Positions 1 through 8,816 are shown, counted from the stretch's first letter. The stretch: 64,000 nucleotides of DNA from Methylophilus sp. QUAN (GCF_015354445.1 NZ_JADKYT010000002.1:248001-312000), one strand, 5' to 3'. Notes: a model not told the origin generated them from the letters alone. Program-made: numbers and translations.

Positions 1-704
1 TTCATGATGTTGCCTTTGTGGGTGATGGTCACAGATTTGCGGTTGTTATCAATCGCGTATTGAATCGCTTTACGGATCAGGCGCTTGCTGCCATCAATCG
101 ACACTGGTTTGATACCAATCGCAGAAGCTTCTGGGAAGCGGATTTTCTTGCGTACGCCCATATCGCTCAAGAAGTTAATCACTTTCTTCACTTCTTCAGT
201 CCCAGCCGCCCATTCAATGCCGGCGTAAATGTCTTCGGTGTTTTCACGGAAAATCACCATGTCAGTTTTTTCCGGATGCTTGACCGGGCTAGGCACGCCA
301 GTGAAATACTGGATAGGGCGCAGGCAAACGTATAAATCCAGTTCCTGGCGCAAGGTCACGTTCAATGAACGGATGCCGCCGCCAACAGGCGTGGTCAATG
401 GGCCTTTGATCGAAATGACATAGTCTTTCAGCACCGCCATGGTTTCATCAGATAACCATGTGTCTTTGTCATAGACCGTTGTAGACTTTTCACCGGCGTA
501 GACTTCCATCCAGGAGATTTTGCGTTTGCCGCCATAGGCTTTTTCAACCGCAGTGTCCACCACTTTGATCATGGGTGGCGTAATGTCGATACCAATGCCA
601 TCGCCCTCGATAAACGGGATAATAGGTTGGTCGGGAACATTTAGGGTATTATCAGCATTGACGGTGATTTTGCTGCCGGTCGCAGGCACCTTGATTTTAG
701 ACAT
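1..704 (-). CDS. icd: NADP-dependent isocitrate dehydrogenase, C-terminal part outside window
   Basis: Reading the minus strand from 704 gives the N-terminal 234 residues of an Icd-type enzyme, which oxidatively decarboxylates isocitrate to 2-oxoglutarate with NADP in the cytoplasm. The start [13 protein letters not shown] is followed by [17 protein letters not shown], then [20 protein letters not shown], which carries the substrate-binding serine that is the AceK phosphorylation site in E. coli, and then [14 protein letters not shown]. The frame is open to the window edge, so roughly the last 40 percent is missing. The start codon lies only 10 bp from the divergent rluE start. As I recall, icd and rluE are also divergent neighbours in E. 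coli. Confidence 0.96.
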   Translation of the reverse strand, partial: MSKIKVPATGSKITVNADNTLNVPDQPIIPFIEGDGIGIDITPPMIKVVDTAVEKAYGGKRKISWMEVYAGEKSTTVYDKDTWLSDETMAVLKDYVISIKGPLTTPVGGGIRSLNVTLRQELDLYVCLRPIQYFTGVPSPVKHPEKTDMVIFRENTEDIYAGIEWAAGTEEVKKVINFLSDMGVRKKIRFPEASAIGIKPVSIDGSKRLIRKAIQYAIDNNRKSVTITHKGNIM

Positions 705-714
705 AGCACTTTCC

Positions 715-1257
715 ATGTTATTACTGTTTAACAAACCCTTTAACGTCGTTTGCCAGTTTACTGCTCATGAGAAGCACGCGACGCTCAAGGACTATATTCC
801 GATTCCCAACGTATATGCCGCCGGGCGGTTAGATACCGATTCTGAAGGATTGCTTATTCTAACCGATGACGGCGGATTGCAACATCGTTTAAGTCATCCC
901 AAGCATAAACAGGTCAAAACCTATTGGGCACAAGTCGAAGGTGCTCCTACACAAGCAGATTTGATGCCATTGCAACAGGGCGTAGACCTGGGTGACTTTG
1001 TAACGCGGCCTGCGCAGGTCAAAATCATCGCTGAACCTGACCAATTGTGGCAACGGGAACCGCCGATTCGCGAGCGTAAGCATATTCCCACCACCTGGCT
1101 GGAGATTAAGATAAGTGAAGGCAAGAACCGCCAGGTGCGGCGAATGACCGCCCACGTGGGGTTTCCAACCTTGCGTTTGATCCGTTATGCGATTGGCCCG
1201 TATACGTTGGACGGAATCTTGCTTGGGCAATATGAGAAAGTCAGTTTAGTAAGGTAA
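715..1257 (+). CDS. rluE: 23S rRNA pseudouridine synthase RluE family
   Basis: A 180-residue RsuA/RluE-type pseudouridine synthase, expected to isomerise a uridine in 23S rRNA (U2457 in E. coli). The protein starts [16 protein letters not shown] and has the catalytic motif [11 protein letters not shown] near residue 45, with the nucleophilic aspartate, then KTYWAQVEG and the [13 protein letters not shown] motif near the C terminus. It lacks the S4 domain of longer RsuA relatives, as expected for RluE. The open frame extends upstream to 553, but that stretch is antisense to icd and does not resemble the family, so ATG 715 is taken as the start. Any promoter must lie inside the icd coding region. 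The next gene begins 3 bp after the stop. Confidence 0.9.
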   Translation: MLLLFNKPFNVVCQFTAHEKHATLKDYIPIPNVYAAGRLDTDSEGLLILTDDGGLQHRLSHPKHKQVKTYWAQVEGAPTQADLMPLQQGVDLGDFVTRPAQVKIIAEPDQLWQREPPIRERKHIPTTWLEIKISEGKNRQVRRMTAHVGFPTLRLIRYAIGPYTLDGILLGQYEKVSLVR

Positions 1258-1260
1258 ATC

Positions 1261-1965
1261 ATGAAACAAGTGGTGGTATTCAGACACGCTTGCTGCGAGG
1301 GTGCTGGTTATTTGGGCACTTTTTTAGCGCGGCATGCTATTCCGTGGTGCGAAGTGCGCATTGATAAAGGCGAAGCGGTACCGACGTCGGTCGACGATTA
1401 CAGCGGAATCGTGCTCATGGGCGGCCCCATGAGTGTGAATGATGACTTGCCGTGGATTCCGCCGTTGCTGCAATTAATCCGGCAGGCGGTAGACAAAGAT
1501 GTGCCTTTGCTTGGGCATTGCCTGGGTGGGCAGTTAATCAGTAAAGCACTGGGCGGTGTCGTCAGCAAGAATCCGGTCAAGGAGATCGGCTGGGGACAGG
1601 TGCAGGTGGCTGATCATGCTGCCGCGCGCGACTGGTTTGGCGATCTGCAAGGGTTTAACAGTTTTCACTGGCACGGCGAAACATTTACGGTGCCAGCAGG
1701 GGCGACGCACGTGTTATCCAGCCCCTATTGCGCCAATCAGGCCTATGTCATGGGCAAGCATATAGGCTTGCAGTGCCATATTGAAATGACACCAGAGATG
1801 GTCAAAGTGTGGACCGAACAATGGAAGAATGACATCGCCAGTGCGGCGGCTAGTCCGGCGGTACAATCGGCGGATACCATGCTGGCAGAGGTGGCAGAAG
1901 ATTGTGACGTGCTGCACCAGGTGGCGGATAAAGTGTACAGCCGCTGGATTCAGGGCCTGGCTTAA
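1261..1965 (+). CDS. Class I glutamine amidotransferase-like protein
   Basis: A 234-residue stand-alone class I glutamine amidotransferase domain related to the GuaA N-terminal domain (COG0518). Visible motifs are VLMGGPMSVNDD near residue 53, the nucleophile elbow GHCLGGQ near residue 86 with the catalytic cysteine, and CHIEMTPEMV near residue 170 supplying the catalytic histidine and glutamate. Proteins of this kind hydrolyse glutamine or gamma-glutamyl compounds, but the acceptor is unknown. It starts 3 bp after rluE stops and is probably cotranscribed with it. It ends 24 bp before the convergent acyltransferase gene. A specific substrate cannot be read from the sequence. Confidence 0.82.
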   Translation: MKQVVVFRHACCEGAGYLGTFLARHAIPWCEVRIDKGEAVPTSVDDYSGIVLMGGPMSVNDDLPWIPPLLQLIRQAVDKDVPLLGHCLGGQLISKALGGVVSKNPVKEIGWGQVQVADHAAARDWFGDLQGFNSFHWHGETFTVPAGATHVLSSPYCANQAYVMGKHIGLQCHIEMTPEMVKVWTEQWKNDIASAAASPAVQSADTMLAEVAEDCDVLHQVADKVYSRWIQGLA

Positions 1966-1989
1966 GTCTAGTTTCGTCTACAGTTTCGA

Positions 1990-2865
1990 CTACTCGCGCT
2001 CAGCCAGGTCTGGTTGGGCTTTTTCCAACTTGTGCAGCGCGTAGCGCCGTTGCTTGTGGCGGTTATATTGCCATAAGTATTGCGCCGGACATTGTGCCAC
2101 CTGACGCTCAATCGCTTGGTTGAGCAGGGTGGGCGTGCTAATGTCATCCACCTTTGTCAGGTGGATATTGAATCCTTTGCCTGCGGGTAGCCGCTCACCA
2201 AAGGCCATAATCACTAGCGCATCGGCCTTGGTAGCCAGTTTGCTGGCCAGCCCCATGGTATAGGCGGGCTTGCCAAAAAAGTCCGCCCATTCGCCTTCGC
2301 CCTGTCTGGGGATCTGGTCTGGCAAGATGCCGATGGCGAGGCCGGATTTCAACGACTGCAATAGTTTTTTCACGCCGCTGGCATTGGCTGGCGCCATCTC
2401 TACTTTGCCTTTTTCCCTACCTTTGACCACCAGTTCGCTCAACCATTCTAGTTTTGGCGGTCTGTACAAAACCGTAATCGGCGCGCGTTCGCCGTAGTAA
2501 ATCGAGGTGATTTCAAAGCAGCCCAGGTGCGGCGTGAGGAATATCAGCCCTCTCTTTTGCGCTTGCGCTTCGGTCACATGTTCCCAGCCATGCACTTGCT
2601 GTATCAGCGGTAGCAGCTTGGCAGCAGGGCTTCCCCAGATGAAAAATGTTTCCATCAGGGCCTTGCCCGCTTCGATGCGGCTGGTTTTGACCAGTTGCCG
2701 GGCTTGGGCATCATCAGCCGCCAGGCCACTTTGCTGGATATTGGCCAGGGCGATGCCGTTGCTTTTTTTGTCCGTCAGGTAAGATAGCCAGCCGAAAAAA
2801 GCGCCCAGTTGATGTACCCAGGAGAGTGGCAGGCAGGCCACGGTTTTACAGAAAAACAGCAACAT
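1990..2865 (-). CDS. Lysophospholipid/lipid A acyltransferase (LpxL/HtrB family)
   Basis: A 291-residue member of the LpxL/LpxM (HtrB/MsbB) late acyltransferase family, inner-membrane enzymes that transfer an acyl chain from acyl-ACP to Kdo-lipid IVA. An N-terminal hydrophobic anchor covers about residues 1-30. The HX4E catalytic motif is visible in TPHLGCFE (His113, Glu118), followed by LYRPPK and the GILPDQIPRQGEGEWADFFGKPA block. The gene is single on the minus strand and its start is divergent from the InaA-like kinase gene. Whether it adds the lauroyl chain or acts in another lipid pathway cannot be decided from the sequence alone. Confidence 0.87.
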   Translation of the reverse strand: MLLFFCKTVACLPLSWVHQLGAFFGWLSYLTDKKSNGIALANIQQSGLAADDAQARQLVKTSRIEAGKALMETFFIWGSPAAKLLPLIQQVHGWEHVTEAQAQKRGLIFLTPHLGCFEITSIYYGERAPITVLYRPPKLEWLSELVVKGREKGKVEMAPANASGVKKLLQSLKSGLAIGILPDQIPRQGEGEWADFFGKPAYTMGLASKLATKADALVIMAFGERLPAGKGFNIHLTKVDDISTPTLLNQAIERQVAQCPAQYLWQYNRHKQRRYALHKLEKAQPDLAERE

Positions 2866-2973
2866 GAGACTAATTTATAAACGCATTCTGTTAAAATTCG
2901 GGATTAGCCCGTATGTTAACAAAATGTGGTTTAAAAACCCGCATCTGCACAATTTATTTCAACACTGCTTATT

Positions 2974-3756
2974 TTGAAACTCGTCCAGCCACATTATCAA
3001 GAGCCCACCTGCCAGGCGGCATTGCAACAGCATGGGCTGAATGCGTTTGATGACTGGTGGACACGCGAGATTGACTGGTTTGAAGCGCCTAACCAGCGCC
3101 GTGGTGGCTGGAGTGGTGTTGGTAAGCTGGTATTGCCGCTGGCAGGTCAGCCTGCACTCACCGTGTTTGTTAAAAAGCAGCAAAATCATGGTCGCCGCAC
3201 CTGGCAGCACCCATGGGTTGGTGAGCCTACTTTCAGGCGTGAGTTTCATCGTTTGCAGGCCTTGGCTGCCGCGGGTATTCCGGCGCCTAAAGTGCTGATG
3301 TATGCCGAGTCGCTACAGGCAGGCAACCAGCGCGCCATTTTAGTCACGGAAAATCTGCATGGATTTGTTGATTTGGAGCAATGGCTGCCAAGCCTGCTGA
3401 AGCAACCCCAGGCTCTGCGCAGGCAATACTTGCGTGCGATTGCAAGGCAGATCCGCCGCTTTCACGATTTGGGCTGGGTGCACCGCGCCTTGTATCCCAA
3501 ACATATTTTTGTACAAGCCGATGACATCACTGCGCAAGTGGCGTTGATTGACCTGGAAAAAGCCAGGAAAAGCCTGGGTGCCTGGCGTCGAGCGCGATTC
3601 GATTTGGCCGCGCTGCACCGCCATACAGAAGGCTTGGCGGACAGCGATCGCCTGTATTTTTTTAAACAGTATTTGCACGGAGAGGCATTTGCGCGCCCTT
3701 TAAGCCGATGTGATAAGCAGTTACTCAAACGCATTACCCAGCGTAGCAAGCGTTAA
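2974..3756 (+). CDS. InaA-like lipopolysaccharide kinase family protein
   Basis: A 260-residue protein of the Kdo/WaaP (InaA) kinase-fold family. The nucleotide-binding lysines fall in LTVFVKKQQ. WQHPWVGEPTFRREFHRLQAL follows, which is typical of InaA-like proteins, then VHRALYPKHIF at residues 169-179 and the metal-binding IDLEKA near residue 193. The position of the catalytic-loop aspartate (HRD) is Ala172 here, so phosphotransfer is not assured; as I recall, InaA-like members often vary at this position. The only plausible start is TTG 2974, with no clear ribosome binding site. It opens a plus-strand cluster of five genes that share start/stop overlaps or short gaps. A role in core or surface glycan phosphorylation is an inference. 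Confidence 0.78.
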   Translation: MKLVQPHYQEPTCQAALQQHGLNAFDDWWTREIDWFEAPNQRRGGWSGVGKLVLPLAGQPALTVFVKKQQNHGRRTWQHPWVGEPTFRREFHRLQALAAAGIPAPKVLMYAESLQAGNQRAILVTENLHGFVDLEQWLPSLLKQPQALRRQYLRAIARQIRRFHDLGWVHRALYPKHIFVQADDITAQVALIDLEKARKSLGAWRRARFDLAALHRHTEGLADSDRLYFFKQYLHGEAFARPLSRCDKQLLKRITQRSKR

Positions 3757-3765
3757 CAGACAAGT

Positions 3766-4581
3766 ATGCCTATGGAACACACTTTACCAAGATTTAGTAT
3801 CGGGCTGGTCAATTACAAAACACTGGATTTGACCCGCACTTGTTTGAATCTCCTCAAAAGCCATTTTGACAGTGGCGCGCTGGATGCCAATAGGGTGGAC
3901 GTGTGGGTGGTAGATAACGACTCCGCCGACGAAAGTACTGCTTATTTGCGCAGTCTCGATTGGATACACCTGATTGAGCGCCCGTCGCCTGGCAAGGAGC
4001 AGGGATTTGCCGCGCATGGCGAAGGCCTGGACCTGATTTTGGGTGCCATTCAGTCGGACTATCTGTTTTTGATGCATACCGATACGTTTATTTATGAGCC
4101 GCAAATCTTTATTGAGTGTTTGCAGCGCATGCAACGTCAGCCTCATATTGCCGCCATCGGTTGCTTGCATCAGTTAAACCGCGGGCATGTACGTTTGTTC
4201 TGGCGCGCGTTTACCGGTTTTTTCAAATACCACAGCCGCCGCCTGAAACAACGCATGGGCTTGCCTGCACGCCAGGCCAGGCCTTATATTGAACCTTACA
4301 TTAAAAGCTTTTTCGCTTTGTGGAACGTGGGTTTGATGAAGCACCTGGGTTACCGGTTTTATATGGAACAGCAAATTCCAGGCTATGTGCTGCAAGACAA
4401 GCTGGCAGCACAAGGTTATGTCATCGAGCGCATGTCGCCTGCCAGGTTATTCCGCTATCTTGACCATGTCGAGGCTGGCACGGTGGGCCTGGTGAGTGGT
4501 TATACGGCGCAGAACCGCCGTTTGCAGCGCAAACAGGCCATGCTTAAACAATTACAGTCACAGCAGGAACAGACAAAATGA
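3766..4581 (+). CDS. Glycosyltransferase family 2 protein
   Basis: A 271-residue GT2 (GT-A fold) glycosyltransferase. The N terminus FSIGLVNYKTLDLTRTCLNLL is followed by VWVVDNDSAD near residue 45, the usual nucleotide-sugar binding strand, and by LFLMHTDTFI near residue 105, which carries a DxD-like metal site. No transmembrane segment is evident. Basic stretches such as FFKYHSRRLKQRMGLPARQ suggest contact with the membrane or an acidic acceptor. It follows the InaA-like gene by 9 bp and overlaps the downstream oxygenase gene by 4 bp (ATGA), so the genes are probably translationally coupled. Donor and acceptor sugars are unknown; LPS core or a capsule-like glycan are the likeliest targets. 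Confidence 0.85.
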   Translation: MPMEHTLPRFSIGLVNYKTLDLTRTCLNLLKSHFDSGALDANRVDVWVVDNDSADESTAYLRSLDWIHLIERPSPGKEQGFAAHGEGLDLILGAIQSDYLFLMHTDTFIYEPQIFIECLQRMQRQPHIAAIGCLHQLNRGHVRLFWRAFTGFFKYHSRRLKQRMGLPARQARPYIEPYIKSFFALWNVGLMKHLGYRFYMEQQIPGYVLQDKLAAQGYVIERMSPARLFRYLDHVEAGTVGLVSGYTAQNRRLQRKQAMLKQLQSQQEQTK

Positions 4582-5453
4582 CGATCTCAGACGGGGTATT
4601 GCCGATTGAAATGGCGCATGGTTTTACGCTAGATGCGCAACAGGCCAAAGACATAGGAAGCCTGTTGTCTGAGGATTATGCGCAGGCGCAACCTTTTCCG
4701 CATGCTGTCATCGACGATATTTTTCCCACGGCGTTTACGCAGTTGCTGCTGGACCACTTTCCACAAGATGCCAAGGCGCATGACAAAGTCTATGAAAAAG
4801 GCTATGGCGGCACGCACAAGCGGCAGATTTCACCGTATGACTGTGACGAAACCCTGCGTGCGGCGTTTGCCTTATTCAATTCTGCCCCGATGTTGCAGTT
4901 TATTGAGGCGTTAACAGGCATGAAAGGGCTGTTGCCTGACCCGTATTTTGCCGGTGGCGGCTTGCATGAGACCTCGGCAGGAGGTTTGCTGGGTATTCAT
5001 GCCGATTTTCAGGTGAATGAAGGCTTACAGCTTTACCGCCGCGTGAATATGCTGGTGTATCTGAATCAGGACTGGTTGCCGGAGTATGGCGGCAATCTCG
5101 AGCTGTGGGACAGGCAAATGCAAGCCAAGCAGCAAACGGTGGCGCCTGTGTTTAACCGCTGTGTGATTTTTAATACCGATGCTGACAGTTTTCATGGGCA
5201 TCCAGATCCGTTAACGACGCCGGACGGCGTGACGCGCCGCTCGATTGCGCTGTATTACTACCAGGCCTTGCCTATTCCTAACGCTGAAGGCGAGTCACGT
5301 CATACCTTGTATGTGGCGCGACCGCATGACGATGCAGCGACCAAATCGCAAGTCAAAAAAATGATGAAAAAACGCGATAAACGCGCGAAAAAGTTATTCT
5401 CTGACCAATCAGGCTGGCTGCAACAACTCACGCAGTGGTGGAAATCCCGCTAA
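4578..5453 (+). CDS. 2-oxoglutarate/Fe(II)-dependent oxygenase, prolyl 4-hydroxylase-like
   Basis: A 291-residue protein with the double-stranded beta-helix oxygenase pattern. The HxD iron motif is in GIHADF (His141, Asp143), the distal histidine in DSFHGHPDPL near residue 206, and the 2-oxoglutarate-binding arginine in RRSIALYYY near residue 221. FPHAVIDDIFP near residue 40 is typical of the prolyl hydroxylase-like group that occurs in polysaccharide clusters. The C terminus is strongly basic (KKMMKKRDKRAKKLF). The gene overlaps the upstream GT2 gene by 4 bp and its stop TAA shares one base with the next start (TAATG). A hydroxylated sugar, lipid or protein substrate within the same envelope pathway is inferred, not shown. 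Confidence 0.85.
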   Translation: MTISDGVLPIEMAHGFTLDAQQAKDIGSLLSEDYAQAQPFPHAVIDDIFPTAFTQLLLDHFPQDAKAHDKVYEKGYGGTHKRQISPYDCDETLRAAFALFNSAPMLQFIEALTGMKGLLPDPYFAGGGLHETSAGGLLGIHADFQVNEGLQLYRRVNMLVYLNQDWLPEYGGNLELWDRQMQAKQQTVAPVFNRCVIFNTDADSFHGHPDPLTTPDGVTRRSIALYYYQALPIPNAEGESRHTLYVARPHDDAATKSQVKKMMKKRDKRAKKLFSDQSGWLQQLTQWWKSR

Positions 5454-6919
5454 TGGGTGCAATACCTGACGCGATCATCGCGCCTGTCCTGTGTGAAGTG
5501 GTGGATGCTGCTACCGGCGCTATCCGGCTGGCTGGCCAGACTGCGCTGACGCAGTTGACGGCTGTGCGTGTGTTGCCGCAGCGGCGCTGGGTATTCCGTG
5601 CGCAGTGGTCTGGCAAGGCAGTCTTTGCCAAGGTGTTTGTGGGGGCACAAGCCGCGAAATACGCTGCGCGTGACGCGCAAGGGGTAGGCTGGCTCACACA
5701 GGCAGGCCTGGCGACTCCCGCCTTGCTATGGCAGGGCGAGTCTGCTGACCAGCGCGCCCGTGTCTTGATTTATGCTGCGATTGCGCCTGCCGATAATGCG
5801 GATGTGCTGTATAAATCGCTACCATCTGTGCAAGGTTTGGCATTGCTCAAGCAACTGGTGCAAACGTTGGCGGCACAACATGCTGCCGGGCTGATACAAA
5901 CCGACTTGCATCTGAAGAATTTCCTGCTGGCCGATGGCCAGGTGTGGTCACTGGATGGCGATGGTATCCAGCAAGCGACGTTGAGCAAGCATCGTGCGTA
6001 TCGCCAACTGGCTGAGTTAGTCTCTAAAATCCAAGTGCTGGATCAACATGCCTGGGTGGCGCCATTGCTGGCAGCCTACGATGCTGCGCGCGGCTGGCAG
6101 GCTACATTAGTCCCTGCGACATTATTGGCCTGGGCGAAGCAAATGAAAGCACAAGAAGTCGAGCGTTATGTGACGCGCAAGATTTTCCGTACCTGCAGCG
6201 ATGTGACCTGGCAGCAAACTAGCCAGAGTGCGCAAGCCGTGAGTACCACAGGCGGTTTGCATGTGACCGACTTGCCTGCGCTGGAAGTGGCCATGCATGT
6301 TGGTCAGGTATTAAAACCAGGCAACACCTGCACCGTTGTGCATACGCATCTGCAAGACCAGTCGGTGGTCATCAAGCGTTATAACATCAAGAATTGGCTG
6401 CATGGCCTGGGTCGCGCGTGGCGCCCCAGTCGTGCGGCCGCCTCGTGGCGCAATGCCCATCGTCTGCAGTATTACGGTATGCTGACGCCACAACCTTTGT
6501 TGATGTATGAGCGCCGTTATTGCGGCATACGCGGACGTGCTTATTTCGTGTCTGCTTATAGTCCCTGGCCGGATGCACAGGCTTTTTTTCAGCAGTGCCA
6601 AGATGAAGCGCTGCGTCAGCATGTGGTCCAGCAACTGGTGACATTGTGTTACCAGTGGTTTTTGCTCAAGGTGTCACATGGCGACATGAAGGCCAGTAAT
6701 CTACAAGTGACAGATCGGGGCGATATTGTCGTCATTGACCTGGATAGCATGCAGCAGCACCGCCGTACGCAAATGGCGTTGCGCGCACATGCCAAAGATA
6801 TCCGCCGCCTGTTGCAAAATTGGCAAGCCGATACTTCCCTGTATAATGCGCTGGTAAAGTCGTTTAGCCTGATTTATCAGGACCATACGCCACTCAAACT
6901 GGCGGGCATTTCCATTTAA
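5453..6919 (+). CDS. Protein with two lipopolysaccharide-kinase-like domains
   Basis: A 488-residue protein holding two tandem kinase-fold domains. Domain 1 (about 1-240) has AVFAKVFVG near residue 60, the catalytic loop IQTDLHLKNFLL near residue 150 and LDGDGI near residue 167. Domain 2 (about 260-488) has VVIKRYN near residue 306, VSHGDMKASNL near residue 410 and VIDLDSM near residue 428. Both catalytic loops keep the aspartate and asparagine, so both may be active. Start ATG 5453 overlaps the preceding stop; GTG 5435 would add six residues and is less likely. This probably phosphorylates one or two positions of the glycan built by its neighbours. The closest known family is Kdo/WaaP, but choline or aminoglycoside kinase-like relatives are possible. 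Confidence 0.78.
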   Translation: MGAIPDAIIAPVLCEVVDAATGAIRLAGQTALTQLTAVRVLPQRRWVFRAQWSGKAVFAKVFVGAQAAKYAARDAQGVGWLTQAGLATPALLWQGESADQRARVLIYAAIAPADNADVLYKSLPSVQGLALLKQLVQTLAAQHAAGLIQTDLHLKNFLLADGQVWSLDGDGIQQATLSKHRAYRQLAELVSKIQVLDQHAWVAPLLAAYDAARGWQATLVPATLLAWAKQMKAQEVERYVTRKIFRTCSDVTWQQTSQSAQAVSTTGGLHVTDLPALEVAMHVGQVLKPGNTCTVVHTHLQDQSVVIKRYNIKNWLHGLGRAWRPSRAAASWRNAHRLQYYGMLTPQPLLMYERRYCGIRGRAYFVSAYSPWPDAQAFFQQCQDEALRQHVVQQLVTLCYQWFLLKVSHGDMKASNLQVTDRGDIVVIDLDSMQQHRRTQMALRAHAKDIRRLLQNWQADTSLYNALVKSFSLIYQDHTPLKLAGISI

Positions 6920-6946
6920 TTATTTAGTCATTACGCGAGTTTCTGC

Positions 6947-8683
6947 ATGATTGTTTTAGGTTTATCCGGTGCCTTGGGGCATGACGCTTCTGCCGCCATT
7001 TTAGTGGACGGCAAGATTGTCGCTGCGGCGGAAGAAGAGCGTTTTATTCGCGACAAGCACGCCAAGAATCACTGGCCTTACGAAGCCTCCAAGTTCTGCC
7101 TGAAACAGGCTGGAATTACACCGGACCAGGTGGATATTGTCGCTTTTCCTTATGGTGAAATCCCACTGACGTCAGCTGCGCGCTGGCATTACGCCAAACG
7201 CTACTGGTATGCGCCGGACCGCGCACTGGATGCGATTTTCAACGGTAACCGCCGTTTCCGCCGCAACCGCGATAAATCGCTCAAACTGATGGCGGAGTTG
7301 GGATTGACCAAGGCTAAATATGTGCCGGTGGAGCATCATCTGGCGCACGCCTCCAGCGCTTATCATTTAAGCGGGTTTAAAGAAAAAACAGCGATTGTTG
7401 GCATTGATGGCAAAGGTGAGTACGCCACGACCTTTTTCGGCTATGGCGAAAATGGCAAGATTCACAAAATAAAAGAATTCTATGACCCGGATTCGCTGGG
7501 TGGTCTGTATGGCGCCATCACTGAGTTTCTCGGCTTTGAAATGCTGGATGGCGAATTTAAAGTCATGGGCATGGCACCGTATGGCGATCCGACGAAGTAT
7601 GATTTGAGTCGCCTGGCCAAATTTGAAAACGGTGAACTCATCATTAACACCGAATATGTCAATGTGGTGGGCTTGCGCCGTTATAAAGAGACCGATGCCG
7701 ATGGTAAATCCAAAGGTTATTACTTTACGCCCAAGCTCATCGAATGGCTGGGCCCCAAGCGTAAAGGCGATGAAATCGATGACCCGTATATTCATTACGC
7801 GGCCAGCGTGCAGAAGCTGCTGGAAGACCTGGCATTGCAGATGATTGAGTATTACTTGGGCGACATCATCCGCGAAACCGGCAAGATTGTGATGGCAGGT
7901 GGTGTGGCGCTGAACGTAAAACTGAATCAACGCATTATTGCCTTGCCGCACGTGAAAGAGTTGTTTGTGCAACCGGCTTCTGGCGATAACGGCACTAGCC
8001 TCGGCGCAGCAACTTATGCTGCACATTTGGCAGGTGAAACCATCCATAAGATGGAACACGCCTACCTGGGCCCGGCGTTCACTAACGAAGAGTGTATCGC
8101 CGCCTGTGAGGCACATCCGGCCAAGCCTGTTTTTACCCGTGTCGAAGATGGCCCGCGCAAGGCGGCTGAATTGCTGGCGGCAGGGAATCCACTGGCGTGG
8201 TTCCAGGGCCGTATGGAATTTGGCCCGCGCTCATTAGGCTGTCGCAGTATTCTGGGCGACCCGAGTTTTCCGGGTGTGGCTGACCGCATCAATGCGCAGA
8301 TTAAATATCGTGAACGTTGGCGGCCATTCTGTCCCAGCATGCTGGACCGTATTGCGGTGGATATCCTGCAAACCGAGCATCCAGCGCCATACATGACATT
8401 CACCTTTGATGTGAACCCGGCCTGGAAAGCGCGTATTCCGGAAGTGGTGCATGAAGATGGCACCGCGCGTGCGCAGATTGTGACCAAAGCGACCAATCCG
8501 CGCTATTACGCGCTGATTGAGCATCTGGAGCAGTTGCGTGGCAATGGCGTGGTACTCAATACCTCGCTCAATCGCCGCGGCGAGCCGATGATTTGCAGCC
8601 CGACCGATGCCTTGAACATGTTCTATGGCTGCGATCTCGAATATCTCATGCTGGAAGATATCCTGGTCACCAAATCTGCCTGA
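6947..8683 (+). CDS. Carbamoyltransferase (NodU/CmcH family)
   Basis: A 578-residue O-carbamoyltransferase, which transfers a carbamoyl group from carbamoyl phosphate via carbamoyl-adenylate to a hydroxyl of a sugar or similar acceptor. The N-terminal Kae1/TsaD-like domain starts LGLSGALGHDASAAIL and has the metal-binding motif EHHLAHASSAYHLSG near residue 130. The C-terminal YrdC-like/NodU domain shows WFQGRMEFGPRSLGCRSILGDP and RINAQIKYRERWRPFCPSM. Length is normal for the family. It lies 27 bp after the two-domain kinase gene and closes the cluster. By analogy with Rhizobium NodU and carbamoylated LPS cores of pseudomonads, an LPS or polysaccharide sugar is the probable acceptor. Confidence 0.9.
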   Translation: MIVLGLSGALGHDASAAILVDGKIVAAAEEERFIRDKHAKNHWPYEASKFCLKQAGITPDQVDIVAFPYGEIPLTSAARWHYAKRYWYAPDRALDAIFNGNRRFRRNRDKSLKLMAELGLTKAKYVPVEHHLAHASSAYHLSGFKEKTAIVGIDGKGEYATTFFGYGENGKIHKIKEFYDPDSLGGLYGAITEFLGFEMLDGEFKVMGMAPYGDPTKYDLSRLAKFENGELIINTEYVNVVGLRRYKETDADGKSKGYYFTPKLIEWLGPKRKGDEIDDPYIHYAASVQKLLEDLALQMIEYYLGDIIRETGKIVMAGGVALNVKLNQRIIALPHVKELFVQPASGDNGTSLGAATYAAHLAGETIHKMEHAYLGPAFTNEECIAACEAHPAKPVFTRVEDGPRKAAELLAAGNPLAWFQGRMEFGPRSLGCRSILGDPSFPGVADRINAQIKYRERWRPFCPSMLDRIAVDILQTEHPAPYMTFTFDVNPAWKARIPEVVHEDGTARAQIVTKATNPRYYALIEHLEQLRGNGVVLNTSLNRRGEPMICSPTDALNMFYGCDLEYLMLEDILVTKSA

Positions 8684-8688
8684 AGACT

Positions 8689-8719
8689 GGCTTGAAGCGT
8701 GTCGCTTCAAGCTGGTTTT
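8689..8719 (+). terminator. Hairpin after the carbamoyltransferase gene
   Basis: A perfect 10-bp stem (GCTTGAAGCG at 8690-8699, complement at 8703-8712) with a 3-base loop starts 6 bp after the stop codon. Only four T residues follow, after a TGG. It is a probable but weak intrinsic terminator for the 3.0-8.7 kb cluster. Confidence 0.6.
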
Positions 8720-8787
8720 GCCAAATGGTGTATATTGTTTTAAGTCATTGAATCCTCTAAAAAAACAATCAAATTTGGTAATTCAGT

Positions 8788-8816
8788 TTGACGTCTTGCA
8801 CCAGTTTGGCGATAAT
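8788..8816 (+). promoter_or_regulatory. Sigma-70-type promoter upstream of edd
   Basis: TTGACG (8788-8793) is separated by exactly 17 bp from GATAAT (8811-8816). Transcription would begin near 8823 and give an untranslated leader of about 118 bases before the edd ATG at 8941. The leader contains the small inverted repeat CAGGT/ACCTG at 8819-8833. Confidence 0.6.
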
